Below, piece after piece: positions 50,437 through 61,709 of a stretch of DNA of 64,000 nt. The stretch is from Marinicella meishanensis (GTDB taxonomy: Bacteria; Pseudomonadota; Gammaproteobacteria; Xanthomonadales; Marinicellaceae). Numbering within the stretch: position 1 is the stretch's first letter; the number at the start of each line of letters is the position of its first letter. Location of the stretch: contig NZ_JAIOUV010000010.1 in the NCBI RefSeq assembly GCF_019931145.1, positions 1-64,000 of the forward strand, read 5' to 3'. The notes under the pieces were generated by a model. That model had not been told where the DNA came from and made no database searches. It saw nothing but the letters and a program-made list of their open reading frames with translations. Both the position numbers and the translations under genes were made by a program.

Positions 50437-50663
50437 GATACCAACCTCGCATTGATCGCTTCTAAAGCTGCTGAGTGATCCGCAAAGCGACCATGCGTAA
50501 CCAAAATGCTGGCAAAACGGCCCACATCATCAGATTGGTAGCTTCGTTTGTATCCAAGCCCAACATTGAAAACCAGCTCAAGCTCTTTTGATTCAAGCCA
50601 TTGCCAAAGTTGAATGTTCTCTGAAACATCAAGCAATAATGATCGTGTTTGCAATTTACTCAT
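50433..50663 (-). CDS. unknown small element protein (76 aa)
   Basis: From ATG 50663 the product reads 'MSKLQTRSLLLDVSENIQLW' with a Leu-rich helix and 'HGRFADHSAALEAINARLVS' at the end. No family. Four-base overlap with the next gene downstream and eight-base overlap with the small gene upstream indicate a coupled operon. Confidence 0.6.
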   Translation of the reverse strand: MSKLQTRSLLLDVSENIQLWQWLESKELELVFNVGLGYKRSYQSDDVGRFASILVTHGRFADHSAALEAINARLVS

Positions 50664-50760
50664 GACACACCCCCACACGGGCCATGCCCATGAAAGTGTG
50701 CTTTTGCGTTTCAACATGAATAAACGTAAAATGGGGATTAAGCGTTGCTTTAGTCATCAT
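50656..50760 (-). CDS. 34-aa peptide, Ash/Icd-like
   Basis: A 34-codon frame whose product ends 'VETQKHTFMGMARVGVCHE'. Short proteins with a 'F..VETQKHTF..MARVG' segment recur in enterobacterial and marine integrative elements and resemble the C-terminus of Ash/Icd-like proteins. It overlaps the upstream gene's end and the next gene's start. Confidence 0.45.
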   Translation of the reverse strand: MMTKATLNPHFTFIHVETQKHTFMGMARVGVCHE

Positions 50761-51079
50761 GTCTAACCTCGCTGATTTGTTTAACCGACGAATCCAAGCC
50801 CGAACCGCTCGCCAAAGCTTCGGGCTTTTTACTTTTGTACTGCCTGAACTTGTGTAATGAACAAGACTCAATCCCACATTCGCGAATTTCGCGCCTGATT
50901 TCGCTGTCATGTTTGGTGACTTCCAACACGCCACCACAACAATGCCAGCAATGGGCAAAAATAGCGTGTTTTCGGCTGTTGGGATTCTGAAGTGCTACCT
51001 TGATAGGGGTTTTTCTTTTTAAACCCAATTTAGCGGCCTTATGTGGCTTTTCTGAAGTGTGAAATGGATGTTTGCTCAT
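50750..51079 (-). CDS. Cys-rich zinc-finger-like element protein
   Basis: A 109-residue basic protein with 'AHCWHCCGGVLEVTKHDSEI' and 'RECGIESCSLHKFRQY', a CxxC...C....C pattern seen in small proteins of integrative elements that may bind DNA. It overlaps the AlpA gene upstream by four bases. Confidence 0.7.
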   Translation of the reverse strand: MSKHPFHTSEKPHKAAKLGLKRKTPIKVALQNPNSRKHAIFAHCWHCCGGVLEVTKHDSEIRREIRECGIESCSLHKFRQYKSKKPEALASGSGLDSSVKQISEVRHDD

Positions 51080-51273
51080 TGGTTACACCCCTCTTTACAC
51101 TTTTCAAAGAATTCTATGATCTGAGCATGGTCATAGCCAACGGCCCGACCCCCAAGCTTGACCTTTCTCGGAAAATTTGGATTTTCTTTTGCCCATCTAT
51201 CAATGGTTGATAGACTGACTCCGAAAATTCTGGCTACCTCAATAGGTCGATATACTTTTAAAAAATTTTGCAT
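51076..51273 (-). CDS. AlpA-family excisionase/regulator
   Basis: A 65-residue helix-turn-helix protein 'YRPIEVARIFGVSLSTIDRW' and 'FPRKVKLGGRAVGYDHAQI', the MerR-like AlpA type that controls integrase expression or excision. First gene of the small operon running to 50038. Confidence 0.9.
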   Translation of the reverse strand: MQNFLKVYRPIEVARIFGVSLSTIDRWAKENPNFPRKVKLGGRAVGYDHAQIIEFFEKCKEGCNQ

Positions 51274-51392
51274 TTAAACCTCGTAAAACGAATGAATGAA
51301 GCTTCATGATAAGTGTTGAGGTTTAAAGCGTAAACAAGCGAAAATTGATGGTGATTTGATGTGCAGTAAAAAGCAGGTAGTTTTTACTACAC

Positions 51393-52367
51393 CTACTTAA
51401 ATTCATCTAACAAAACCCATACTTCCCAATACAGTTTTTGATTATATTCATCTGTCAGTATGTAATCTAAATACCTTCTTGTTGACCCTCTAATTATTGC
51501 AGTAACATCCTTTTCATATTCATCTGGGAATAGAATGCATCCCATTTGATAATCAGTAATTTTCTGATCTGTATAAGCAAACCAGAGGGATAAATCAAAG
51601 TATTCAAATAATTTAAATTCTATCCATCGACCAAAAGTTATTGGCTTTGACTTTTTACCTTTATCAAAGTCTAAGCCCTCTATTTTTCTTAAGTTTTTCA
51701 GCAGGTTCTCAAACTCTTTGATTAATACTGAGTTTGGAGTCCTCATATCAATATTAATTTGAACATTATGCGAATCTTCACCGGCCCAAATCGTGCATAT
51801 TGGCTCATACATTACATCGAATATTTTTTCTTCTTTGTATGGTTTTGTGCTTTCAAGAAATGAGTCAGTATCTGTTTCAACCTCAAATCTAGAGATATGA
51901 TTTTTTAAATGTAAATTAAGTAAAGACTTTTCCTTTTCACTAAGGTGATTTTTTGATAATTGCTGAAAATCGAGATCAATTTTTTTGATTTTTCTCCAGT
52001 TTAATGGGCTGATAGATTTACTGAATAGTTTATCCCTCTTAACATCTTTTCTGAGGTGTAAATTATCAGTAACTTTTTCATTTGCAAGTTCGTGATAATA
52101 CTTGCGCATGAGATCGGAAGGTACTCTTTCCAAGGTATGGTTTAACCATTGACTCATGATTTTAGAATCAACATTATCCTGAATTGCTTTTTTATCTATG
52201 CTTTTAATATTGGATGAATATCGACCAGCTGAAAAAAGGCTACCAGAAATTAAATACCTCAAATTTAAATTCCAGTAGAAATCGAATAGATTAAAACTTT
52301 GAACAAGATCATAATATCTGCCGCTGTCATACCAAGGTGGAAAATCAATGTTTTTTGAAAAGTCCAT
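51393..52367 (-). CDS. DUF6387 family protein
   Basis: The 324-residue soluble protein begins 'MDFSKNIDFPPWYDSGRYYD' and ends with 'RRYLDYILTDEYNQKLYWEVW', resembling DUF6387, often found directly downstream of tyrosine integrases. Its ATG is three bases past the integrase stop. It is much richer in A/T than the integrase, so it may be cargo acquired separately. Function unknown. Confidence 0.7.
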   Translation of the reverse strand: MDFSKNIDFPPWYDSGRYYDLVQSFNLFDFYWNLNLRYLISGSLFSAGRYSSNIKSIDKKAIQDNVDSKIMSQWLNHTLERVPSDLMRKYYHELANEKVTDNLHLRKDVKRDKLFSKSISPLNWRKIKKIDLDFQQLSKNHLSEKEKSLLNLHLKNHISRFEVETDTDSFLESTKPYKEEKIFDVMYEPICTIWAGEDSHNVQINIDMRTPNSVLIKEFENLLKNLRKIEGLDFDKGKKSKPITFGRWIEFKLFEYFDLSLWFAYTDQKITDYQMGCILFPDEYEKDVTAIIRGSTRRYLDYILTDEYNQKLYWEVWVLLDEFK

Positions 52368-52369
52368 TC

Positions 52370-53596
52370 TCAGTCTATTTCTTTTGATTGGCGTAATGAA
52401 ATTACGTTTGACCCATCGGCACGGTCTACAAAATCGGCCCATTCTTGCATCATGATGGTGCGCTCATGTATGTGTTCGGCTTTGTTGTAGGTGCCACGTA
52501 TGGTGTTTTTATCTTCATGGCTGAGTTGCTTTTCAATCCAACGGCCATCAAAACCCATTTCATTTAAACTGGTGGATGCGAGGTGTCTGAAACCGTGAAC
52601 GGTCATGCGGCCATGAAAACCCATGCGGTACAGCGCATAAAGCATGGCGTTGTTGCTCATGGGCTGGCTTTGGGGGCGGTGTGATGATGCAAAAACAAAA
52701 TCATAGTGTCCGGTTAATGGTTGCAAATCTGTCAAGACTTGCAAGGCTTGCCTTGACAATGGCACCACATGTTCACGCTTCATTTTCATGCGTTCGGCGG
52801 GTATGGTCCAAAACTTTTGTTCAAAGTCGATTTCATGCCATTGGGCAAACCTGATTTCATTGGTGCGTTGAAACGTGTATAGGGCGATTAATAAACCGGC
52901 TTTGGTGGTCGGCTCTAATGGGTGGCTGTTGATGGCCTCGACCAATTCGGGCAATTCTTTGATTTTGATGTTTTGGTGGTTTTTGGCTTTGTGCTTTTTC
53001 AATACTTGTGAAATGCCCTCTGCCGGGTTGCTGTCTATCAGTCCTTTGAATTTGGCATGTACAAAGATCGCATTGCACCTTTGGCGTATTTTTTTCAGCA
53101 TTTCCAACGACCCACGGCTTTCAATGCGCTTTAAAACATCCAGCAATTGCACCGGGCTGATTTCACTGATGGCCACATGACCCAAATGGGGGTATATGTT
53201 TTTTTCAAGCGAAGTGGTCACGCTTTTGATGTGACGTGCGGTCCATTCGTTGGCCCGTGTATCTAGCCAATCAGCGGCTATGGCTTGAAACGTGTAAGCA
53301 CCGGATGATTGTTTTTTTTCTTGTTGCTTGGCTTGCGATGGATCAAGACCGTCTGCAATTTGCGCTTTGGCTTCCTGGGCTTTGAATCTGGCAGCCTTTA
53401 ATGATACCTGGCTTGGCTTTGATCCATATACCCCCAAGGACAGGGTTTTTTCTTTACCTTCAATGCGGTACTTCAAACGCCAGTATTTAGACCCATTTGG
53501 ATGAACCAGAAGAAACAAACCGCCGCCATCAAAGACTTTATAGGCTTTGTCTTTGGGTTTAAGCGCATTTAGCGCATTGATGTTTAATTTGGCCAT
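52370..53596 (-). CDS. tyrosine integrase of tRNA-Phe element
   Basis: The 408-residue integrase has an N-terminal DUF4102 arm-binding domain ('LKPKDKAYKVFDGGGLFLLV'), a core-binding domain ('FQAIAADWLDTRANEWTARH') and a catalytic domain with 'TFQRTNEIRFAQWHEID' (Arg), 'TVHGFRHLASTSLNEMG' (His-x-x-Arg-type box) and 'LSHEDKNTIRGTYNKAE' (nucleophile Tyr). It sits next to tRNA-Phe and is the recombinase for the att sites. I chose ATG 53596; an upstream start at 53617 gives seven more residues. Confidence 0.93.
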   Translation of the reverse strand: MAKLNINALNALKPKDKAYKVFDGGGLFLLVHPNGSKYWRLKYRIEGKEKTLSLGVYGSKPSQVSLKAARFKAQEAKAQIADGLDPSQAKQQEKKQSSGAYTFQAIAADWLDTRANEWTARHIKSVTTSLEKNIYPHLGHVAISEISPVQLLDVLKRIESRGSLEMLKKIRQRCNAIFVHAKFKGLIDSNPAEGISQVLKKHKAKNHQNIKIKELPELVEAINSHPLEPTTKAGLLIALYTFQRTNEIRFAQWHEIDFEQKFWTIPAERMKMKREHVVPLSRQALQVLTDLQPLTGHYDFVFASSHRPQSQPMSNNAMLYALYRMGFHGRMTVHGFRHLASTSLNEMGFDGRWIEKQLSHEDKNTIRGTYNKAEHIHERTIMMQEWADFVDRADGSNVISLRQSKEID

Positions 53597-53598
53597 TT

Positions 53599-53658
53599 GG
53601 GGGTACATCGAACGCATGAAAGCAAAATTGCTTCATTTGCACCCCCAACTGTACCCCC
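53599..53658. promoter_or_regulatory. putative integrase arm sites, right end
   Basis: TACCCCC occurs inverted at 53599-53605 and direct at 53652-53658, with a CACCCCC variant near 53640. These mirror the pair near the left att site and lie between integrase and tRNA. Confidence 0.45.
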
Positions 53659-53767
53659 AGATTACGTGGGCTGTCAAGCGACCTTATGAATGCTTATGCA
53701 GTAAGAAAACCGCATGATTTAAGGGTTTGATGTCTAAATTAAAGTTTTATGAGATGTGTTGAAAGGG

Positions 53768-53792
53768 ACAAATGGTGCCCGGAGGCGGAATC
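53768..53792. repeat. right attachment site in tRNA-Phe 3' end
   Basis: The 25-base sequence covers the tRNA-Phe 3' end (CCA, acceptor strand, T-arm start) plus five bases beyond and matches 47112-47135 with one indel. Confidence 0.85.
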
Positions 53793-53848
53793 GAACCACC
53801 GACACGGGGATTTTCAATCCCCTGCTCTACCGACTGAGCTATCCGGGC
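53773..53848 (-). tRNA. tRNA-Phe (GAA)
   Basis: A 76-base tRNA with acceptor stem GCCCGGA/TCCGGGC, D arm GCTCAGTCGGTAGAGC, anticodon stem GGGGA/TCCCC with loop TTGAAAA (anticodon GAA), T arm with GGTTCGATTCC and encoded CCA. It is intact despite being the integration target. Confidence 0.97.
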
Positions 53849-53965
53849 ACACCGCTGTGAGACAGGTCGTCTGCACAAGGAACGCGAATTATAATAATGC
53901 CATCAGGTGGTGTCAAACCTTAAATGCAAAGTTTGAGACATTTAGGGCTTGATCGCGGCCTGGCC

Positions 53966-54235
53966 TCAGTCTGCTTCCGGGGCAAAGCCTTGCGGGGTGA
54001 CGTCTTTGCCTTCGAACAGGAACTCGACCATTTTTTGTTCAATGATTTGGCGGTGCTCGGGATCTATCGGTGAAAAGTGATTTTCATTGATGATCATGGT
54101 TTGTTGTGCCAGCCATTCTTGCCAGAACTTGAAACCGACCTGTTGTTGGATGCGTTGTCCCAGTTCACCGGGATACGGGGTGTAAGGGATGGGCTCTTGG
54201 CCTTCGCCGTATTTGATGCAGTCAATGGTTGTCAT
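53966..54235 (-). CDS. yggX: YggX, Fe(II)-trafficking/oxidative damage protection protein
   Basis: The 89-residue protein has the YggX pattern: Cys at residue 6, 'PYPGELGQRI', 'WQEWLAQQTMIINE' and 'QKMVEFLFEGKDV'. YggX protects iron-sulfur clusters and limits oxidative damage. It overlaps mutY by 14 bases, an arrangement that agrees with the mutY-yggX operon of E. coli. Confidence 0.95.
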   Translation of the reverse strand: MTTIDCIKYGEGQEPIPYTPYPGELGQRIQQQVGFKFWQEWLAQQTMIINENHFSPIDPEHRQIIEQKMVEFLFEGKDVTPQGFAPEAD

Positions 54236-55232
54236 GTTGTTCCAGTAGGTGATTCAAGGCTTTGGGGTGGGGCCAATTATTAAGTTCATCACGGTGGACC
54301 CAAGTCAGGTCTGCTGGTGATTCAGGTTTGGCCACCCGGTACACGTGAATGTGCACTATACGATGGGTCAGTTTGTGGGTCAAGCTGAACAGGTGTCGGG
54401 CTTCGGGGTGTTGTGCCTGGATTGCCGTGGCTTGGCTGTGGGTCGGTAAAAACCACAGGTTTGGCCAAATGCCATCAGCCCCCCGTTGCTGCAACAGCAG
54501 CCTGCCGTCGCGTTCAATCAAGGCGCCATGCAACTCAATGGTTTGTTGTTTGACCCGTTTTTTCTTGGCCGGATAAGCGGCCACACAGTCCTGGGCATGG
54601 GCCTGGCACGTTGCTTGGACCGGGCAGCGGCCACATTGCGGCCGGTGCTTGGTACACAACGTGGCCCCGAGGTCCATCAGGCCTTGGGTGTAAGCCGCTG
54701 GGTGATCCAGTTCTTTGTATTCATCGGCCAATGACCAGAGTTGTTTCAGGGTTTGGCTATGGTTCGGTTCACCAGCGACCAAAAAATGTCGGGCAAAAAC
54801 CCGCTTGACGTTGCCATCCATGATCGGCTCAGGCTGTGCGAAAGCCAATGACAGGATCGCAGCGGCGGTGGAACGGCCTATGCCCGGCAAGGCCACCAAC
54901 TCATCCAGGCTTTGGGGCAGTTGTCCCGCGTGATCCGCCACACAGATTTGGGCGGTGCGGTGCAGGTATCGGGCGCGGTTGTAATAGCCCAAGCCAGACC
55001 ACAATGCCAACACCTGCTGCTCTTCGGCTTTGGCCAAATCAGCCAAGGTTGGCAAGGCACTGATGAAGCGATCAAAGTATTCGATCACTTTGACCACTTG
55101 GGTTTGTTGCAGCATGATTTCTGACAGCCACACATGGTAGGGCTTCAATTCAGGATCGGCGGCTTGTTGCCACGGCAGATCATGGCGGCCATGCCGCTGC
55201 TGCCACTGGACAATGCGTTGGCTGAAGTTCAA
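54222..55232 (-). CDS. mutY: adenine DNA glycosylase MutY
   Basis: The 336-residue protein has the helix-hairpin-helix and catalytic region ('LSEIMLQQTQVVKVIEYF', 'LPGIGRSTAAAILSLAF', 'MDGNVKRVFAR'), the 4Fe-4S motif 'CTKHRPQCGRCPVQATC' and a C-terminal NUDIX-like domain that reads 8-oxoguanine. It removes A mispaired with 8-oxoG. Confidence 0.96.
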   Translation of the reverse strand: MNFSQRIVQWQQRHGRHDLPWQQAADPELKPYHVWLSEIMLQQTQVVKVIEYFDRFISALPTLADLAKAEEQQVLALWSGLGYYNRARYLHRTAQICVADHAGQLPQSLDELVALPGIGRSTAAAILSLAFAQPEPIMDGNVKRVFARHFLVAGEPNHSQTLKQLWSLADEYKELDHPAAYTQGLMDLGATLCTKHRPQCGRCPVQATCQAHAQDCVAAYPAKKKRVKQQTIELHGALIERDGRLLLQQRGADGIWPNLWFLPTHSQATAIQAQHPEARHLFSLTHKLTHRIVHIHVYRVAKPESPADLTWVHRDELNNWPHPKALNHLLEQHDNH

Positions 55233-55237
55233 GGCAA

Positions 55238-56383
55238 TCAGCTGATGATGGCCTCGACAAACTCAGCCGCACGGTAAGGTTTGAGGTCGGATGACTTCTC
55301 GCCCACCCCGATGTACCGCACCGGAATGCCGAATTCAGCGGCCAGGTTAAACAGCACCCCGCCTTTGGGCGTGCCATCCAGTTTGGTGATCACCACTCCG
55401 GTCAGTTGATTGGCTTTGTTGAATTCGCGGACTTGGGAGATGGCGTTCTGGCCGGTGCCCCCATCGATCACGATCAGCGTTTCGTGGGGGGCGGTTTCAT
55501 CATTTTTGCGCATCACCCGCGAAATTTTTTCCAGCTCCTGCATCAGGTTGGCTTGGGTGTGCAGGCGGCCGGCGGTGTCGGCGATCAACACATCGATGTT
55601 TTTCGCTTTGGCCGAATTCATCGCATCGAAGATCACCGAAGCGGCATCGGCACCGGTGTCCTGGGCCATCACCGGGATGTCCTCGCGGGCGCCCCAGGTT
55701 TTCAGTTGATCCACGGCGGCCGCACGGAAGGTGTCACCCGCAGCCAACATCACTTTCTTGCCCTGGCTTTTGTATTGTCGGGCCAATTTGGCAATGGTGG
55801 TGGTTTTGCCCACACCATTGACGCCCACCACCAGGATCACAAACGGTTGTTTGCTGGCATCCACCACCAGCGGTTGTTCCACCGTGCTGGCCAATTCAGT
55901 CAGTTGTTCGCGCAAGGCACCGAACACCGCATCGGCATCAGACAAATTACGCCGCTTCAAAGATATGCGGACTTTTTCCAGCACATCCATGGTGGCGGCG
56001 GCCCCCACATCAGCCATCAACAAAGTGGTCTCCAACTCCTCAAACAGGTCCTCATCGATTTTCTTCTTGAGGGAGAACAGCTGCTTCATTTTTTGCCCAA
56101 AGTTGGCATTGGTTTTGGTCAGCTTTTGCTCCAGCGGTGCCGCGGCTTCGGTGTTCACCACCGGCATTTCAGCCGTCACCCGTTCGGACACCGGGACCCC
56201 GGGGTCGGCTGCGGGTTGAGCGGTTTGGTCGACCACCTGTTCCGCCGATAAAGGTGCATCTTGGGGGACGGCTGGCACCGCATCGCTTGCTGTTGACTGG
56301 GTGGACTGAGGTGAATCATCTGGGGCCGCAACGTCCTGGTCTGGCTGGTTCTTTTTGTTTTTCTTCTTAAAAAACTTAATCAT
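55238..56383 (-). CDS. ftsY: signal recognition particle receptor FtsY
   Basis: A 381-residue protein with an acidic N-terminal A domain that binds membrane, an N domain ('SLKKKIDEDLFEELETTLL') and a GTPase domain with 'VGVNGVGKTTTIAKL', 'DTAGRLHTQANLM' and 'TKLDGTPKGG'. It docks SRP-bound ribosomes at the membrane. Divergent from rsmD, in the usual gammaproteobacterial order. Confidence 0.96.
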   Translation of the reverse strand: MIKFFKKKNKKNQPDQDVAAPDDSPQSTQSTASDAVPAVPQDAPLSAEQVVDQTAQPAADPGVPVSERVTAEMPVVNTEAAAPLEQKLTKTNANFGQKMKQLFSLKKKIDEDLFEELETTLLMADVGAAATMDVLEKVRISLKRRNLSDADAVFGALREQLTELASTVEQPLVVDASKQPFVILVVGVNGVGKTTTIAKLARQYKSQGKKVMLAAGDTFRAAAVDQLKTWGAREDIPVMAQDTGADAASVIFDAMNSAKAKNIDVLIADTAGRLHTQANLMQELEKISRVMRKNDETAPHETLIVIDGGTGQNAISQVREFNKANQLTGVVITKLDGTPKGGVLFNLAAEFGIPVRYIGVGEKSSDLKPYRAAEFVEAIIS

Positions 56384-56467
56384 GGCGGATTGCTGGGTGA
56401 ATTCCGTTAAAATATGGCGCATATTCTAGCAAAAACAAGTCATGTTCATGACATAAAAGCCACAGCC

Positions 56468-59439
<2,972 letters not shown>

Positions 59440-59444
59440 AGTAC

Positions 59445-60290
59445 ATGAAACTGTATTCGGTCGAAGGCAACCGCCAAAAACTCGATGCCGGGGCGATGTT
59501 CGGCAATGCCCCCAAGGCCTTGTGGTCGCGTTGGGTCGAGGTCGATGAGTTGAACCGCATGGAGTTGGCCTGCCGCGCCTTGTTGGTTGAGGGGCTCAAT
59601 GGTCAGACCGTGTTGTTTGAAACCGGCATTGGCCATTTCTTTGAACCGAAACTGAAACAGCGATTTGGGGTTTATCAAGACTGCCATGTGTTGTTGGACT
59701 CATTGCGCGAATTGGGCTGTGAACCGGGTGATGTCGATGCCGTGGTGCTCAGCCACCTGCATTTTGATCACGCCGGCGGCATGCTCACTGCCTGGCGTGA
59801 GGATCAGTCACCCGCACTGGCGTTCCCCAAGGCCCAATACCTGGTTGGCTCGGACCATTGGCAACGAGCCATCCGACCGCACCCGCGCGATCGGGCGTCC
59901 TTCATCCCACCGCTGCATGATTTGTTGTTGGCGTCCAATCGCTTGCGCCTGGTCAGTGGCGATTTTGATGAACTGCTGGGACCTGATGTGTTGTTCCGTT
60001 ACACCCAAGGCCACACCCCTGGCTTGATGCATGCCCAGATTGGTGACTTGGTGTTTGCCACCGATTTGATACCCGGCACCGCTTGGGTCCATGTGCCCAT
60101 TTCCATGGGCTATGATCGTTTTCCCGAACAATTGATCGACGAGAAACAAACGTTTCTGGAAGAAGTCGTGGCGCAAAAGTTGCGCTTGTTTTACACCCAC
60201 GACCCTGAAGTGGTGGCTTCCCACATCCAACAAGAGGATCATCGGTTCAGCGCCGTTGACCCCATAACCACATTGCTAGAGGAGATTTGA
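59445..60290 (+). CDS. metallo-beta-lactamase fold hydrolase
   Basis: The 281-residue protein has 'LSHLHFDHAGGML' and later metal ligands in 'GHTPGLM' and 'FATDLIP', 'YTHDPE'. It belongs to the lactonase/glyoxalase II-like MBL group; a substrate cannot be named. It starts five bases after ggt. Confidence 0.9.
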   Translation: MKLYSVEGNRQKLDAGAMFGNAPKALWSRWVEVDELNRMELACRALLVEGLNGQTVLFETGIGHFFEPKLKQRFGVYQDCHVLLDSLRELGCEPGDVDAVVLSHLHFDHAGGMLTAWREDQSPALAFPKAQYLVGSDHWQRAIRPHPRDRASFIPPLHDLLLASNRLRLVSGDFDELLGPDVLFRYTQGHTPGLMHAQIGDLVFATDLIPGTAWVHVPISMGYDRFPEQLIDEKQTFLEEVVAQKLRLFYTHDPEVVASHIQQEDHRFSAVDPITTLLEEI

Positions 60291-60689
60291 ATGTTACACA
60301 TCACTGGCTTATACGCTTCATTACTGGCCTTGATCGTTATTTGGTTGTGTTACCAAGTGGTGGTGTTTCGCCGCCGCCAACGGGTGGACATCGGTGACGG
60401 CGGCGATGCCGTCGGTATCCGCCACATCCGCGCCCAACAAAACGCCGTGGAGTACATTCCCTTGGCCCTGATCCTGTTTGCCATATTCGAATTGAATGGC
60501 GGCAATCCCTGGATGTTGCATGGCATTGGCACCGCCTTGGTGCTGGGCCGTTTGCTCCATCCGGGCGGCCTGGTCAAAGGCAAAGGCGCCACTTTTGGAC
60601 GCTTCTATGGCACCGCCATCACCTGGTTGGTGATCCTGCTGTTGGCCGGCTTGAACATTGGTTATTTCATAGCCAGGGCGGTGGCATAA
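60291..60689 (+). CDS. MAPEG family membrane protein
   Basis: A 132-residue protein with four membrane helices and the MAPEG motif 'IRAQQNAVEYIPLALILF' and 'LGRLLHPGGL'. MAPEG proteins include membrane glutathione transferases; beside ggt a glutathione-linked role is plausible. It abuts the MBL gene directly. Confidence 0.92.
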   Translation: MLHITGLYASLLALIVIWLCYQVVVFRRRQRVDIGDGGDAVGIRHIRAQQNAVEYIPLALILFAIFELNGGNPWMLHGIGTALVLGRLLHPGGLVKGKGATFGRFYGTAITWLVILLLAGLNIGYFIARAVA

Positions 60690-60691
60690 CC

Positions 60692-61687
60692 ATGCAAGAA
60701 TGGATCCACATGCTGCCCAAAGCCGAGTTGCACATGCACATCGAAGGTTCCTTGGAGCCCGAACTGATGTTTCAACTGGCCGAGCGCAACGGCATTGAAT
60801 TGCCTTATGCTTCGGTCGCAGAACTCAAAGCCCATTATGACTTCAACAACCTGCAGGAATTCCTCGATATTTATTACCTGGGTTGTGATGTGTTGCGCAC
60901 CGAAGCGGATTTTTATGATTTGGCTTGGGCTTATTTGCAGCGGGCCCGCGAAGACCACGTGGTGCACACCGAGATCTTTTTTGATCCCCAGTCGCACACC
61001 GATCGTGGCATCGCCTTTGAGACCGTGATCAATGGCCTGTACCGGGCGTTCAAAGACGGCGAAAGCCAACTGGGCATCAGTTTTCACATCATCGCCTGTT
61101 TCTTGCGGCACCTGCCGGAACAGGCGGCACTGGATTTGTATCCGGAAATTCTGAAGCACCGAGACAAAATCATCGGCATCGGCTTGGACTCCTCTGAGCT
61201 CGGGCACCCACCTGAAAAATACCTCAGGGTGTTTCAGCAAGCCAAACAAGACGGTTTCAAAGTGGTGGCACACGCCGGCGAAGAAGGCCCGGCTGAATAT
61301 GTGCGACAAGCCATCGACCTGTTGGCGGTGGACCGCATTGACCATGGCAACCGCTGTTTGGACGATGAATTCCTCACCGCCCAAATCGCCCAAAAAGGCT
61401 TGGCCCTGACCGTTTGTCCGCTGTCGAACTTAAAACTCAAAGTGGTCAAAGACTTGGCCCTGCATCCGATCAAAACCATGCTGCACAAAGGCCTGTTGGC
61501 CACCATCAATTCCGATGACCCGGCTTATTTTGGGGGTTACATCAACGACAACTTCAAGCAGTTGGCCGACGCCGTTGGTTTGTCAGAAGACGAAATTTTC
61601 ACCCTGGTGGAAAATTCATTCAAGGCCAGCTTCCTGCCAGATGACATCAAAAGCATCCACCTCAAAGCGTTGAATGCTTTTGGCTGA
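60692..61687 (+). CDS. adenine deaminase (adenosine deaminase family)
   Basis: The 331-residue amidohydrolase has 'KAELHMHIEGSLEPEL', 'VVAHAGEEGPAEY', 'VDRIDHGNRCL', 'LTVCPLSNLKLKVV' and 'INSDDPAYFGGY', which fit the adenine deaminase branch (Aah1-like) rather than adenosine deaminase. It converts adenine to hypoxanthine. Last gene of the rsmD transcript. Confidence 0.9.
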   Translation: MQEWIHMLPKAELHMHIEGSLEPELMFQLAERNGIELPYASVAELKAHYDFNNLQEFLDIYYLGCDVLRTEADFYDLAWAYLQRAREDHVVHTEIFFDPQSHTDRGIAFETVINGLYRAFKDGESQLGISFHIIACFLRHLPEQAALDLYPEILKHRDKIIGIGLDSSELGHPPEKYLRVFQQAKQDGFKVVAHAGEEGPAEYVRQAIDLLAVDRIDHGNRCLDDEFLTAQIAQKGLALTVCPLSNLKLKVVKDLALHPIKTMLHKGLLATINSDDPAYFGGYINDNFKQLADAVGLSEDEIFTLVENSFKASFLPDDIKSIHLKALNAFG

Positions 61688-61709
61688 GTTGCGTTCGGAC
61701 AGACAGGGC

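Larger units (their letters stand above)
47136..53767. mobile_element. tRNA-Phe-integrated genomic element (~6.6 kb)
   Basis: The element lies between duplicated tRNA-Phe 3' ends (47112 and 53768), with a tyrosine integrase next to the intact tRNA, followed by DUF6387, an AlpA-like excisionase and small zinc-finger and unknown genes. The distal half is a very A/T-rich cargo zone with a repeat array, a Panacea gene and its partner. It has no replication, packaging or conjugation genes, so it resembles a phage-satellite-like or minimal integrative island. Confidence 0.85.

Noticed and set aside
53749..53952. 67-codon plus-strand frame across tRNA-Phe
   Set aside because: It is the antisense of a well-formed tRNA.
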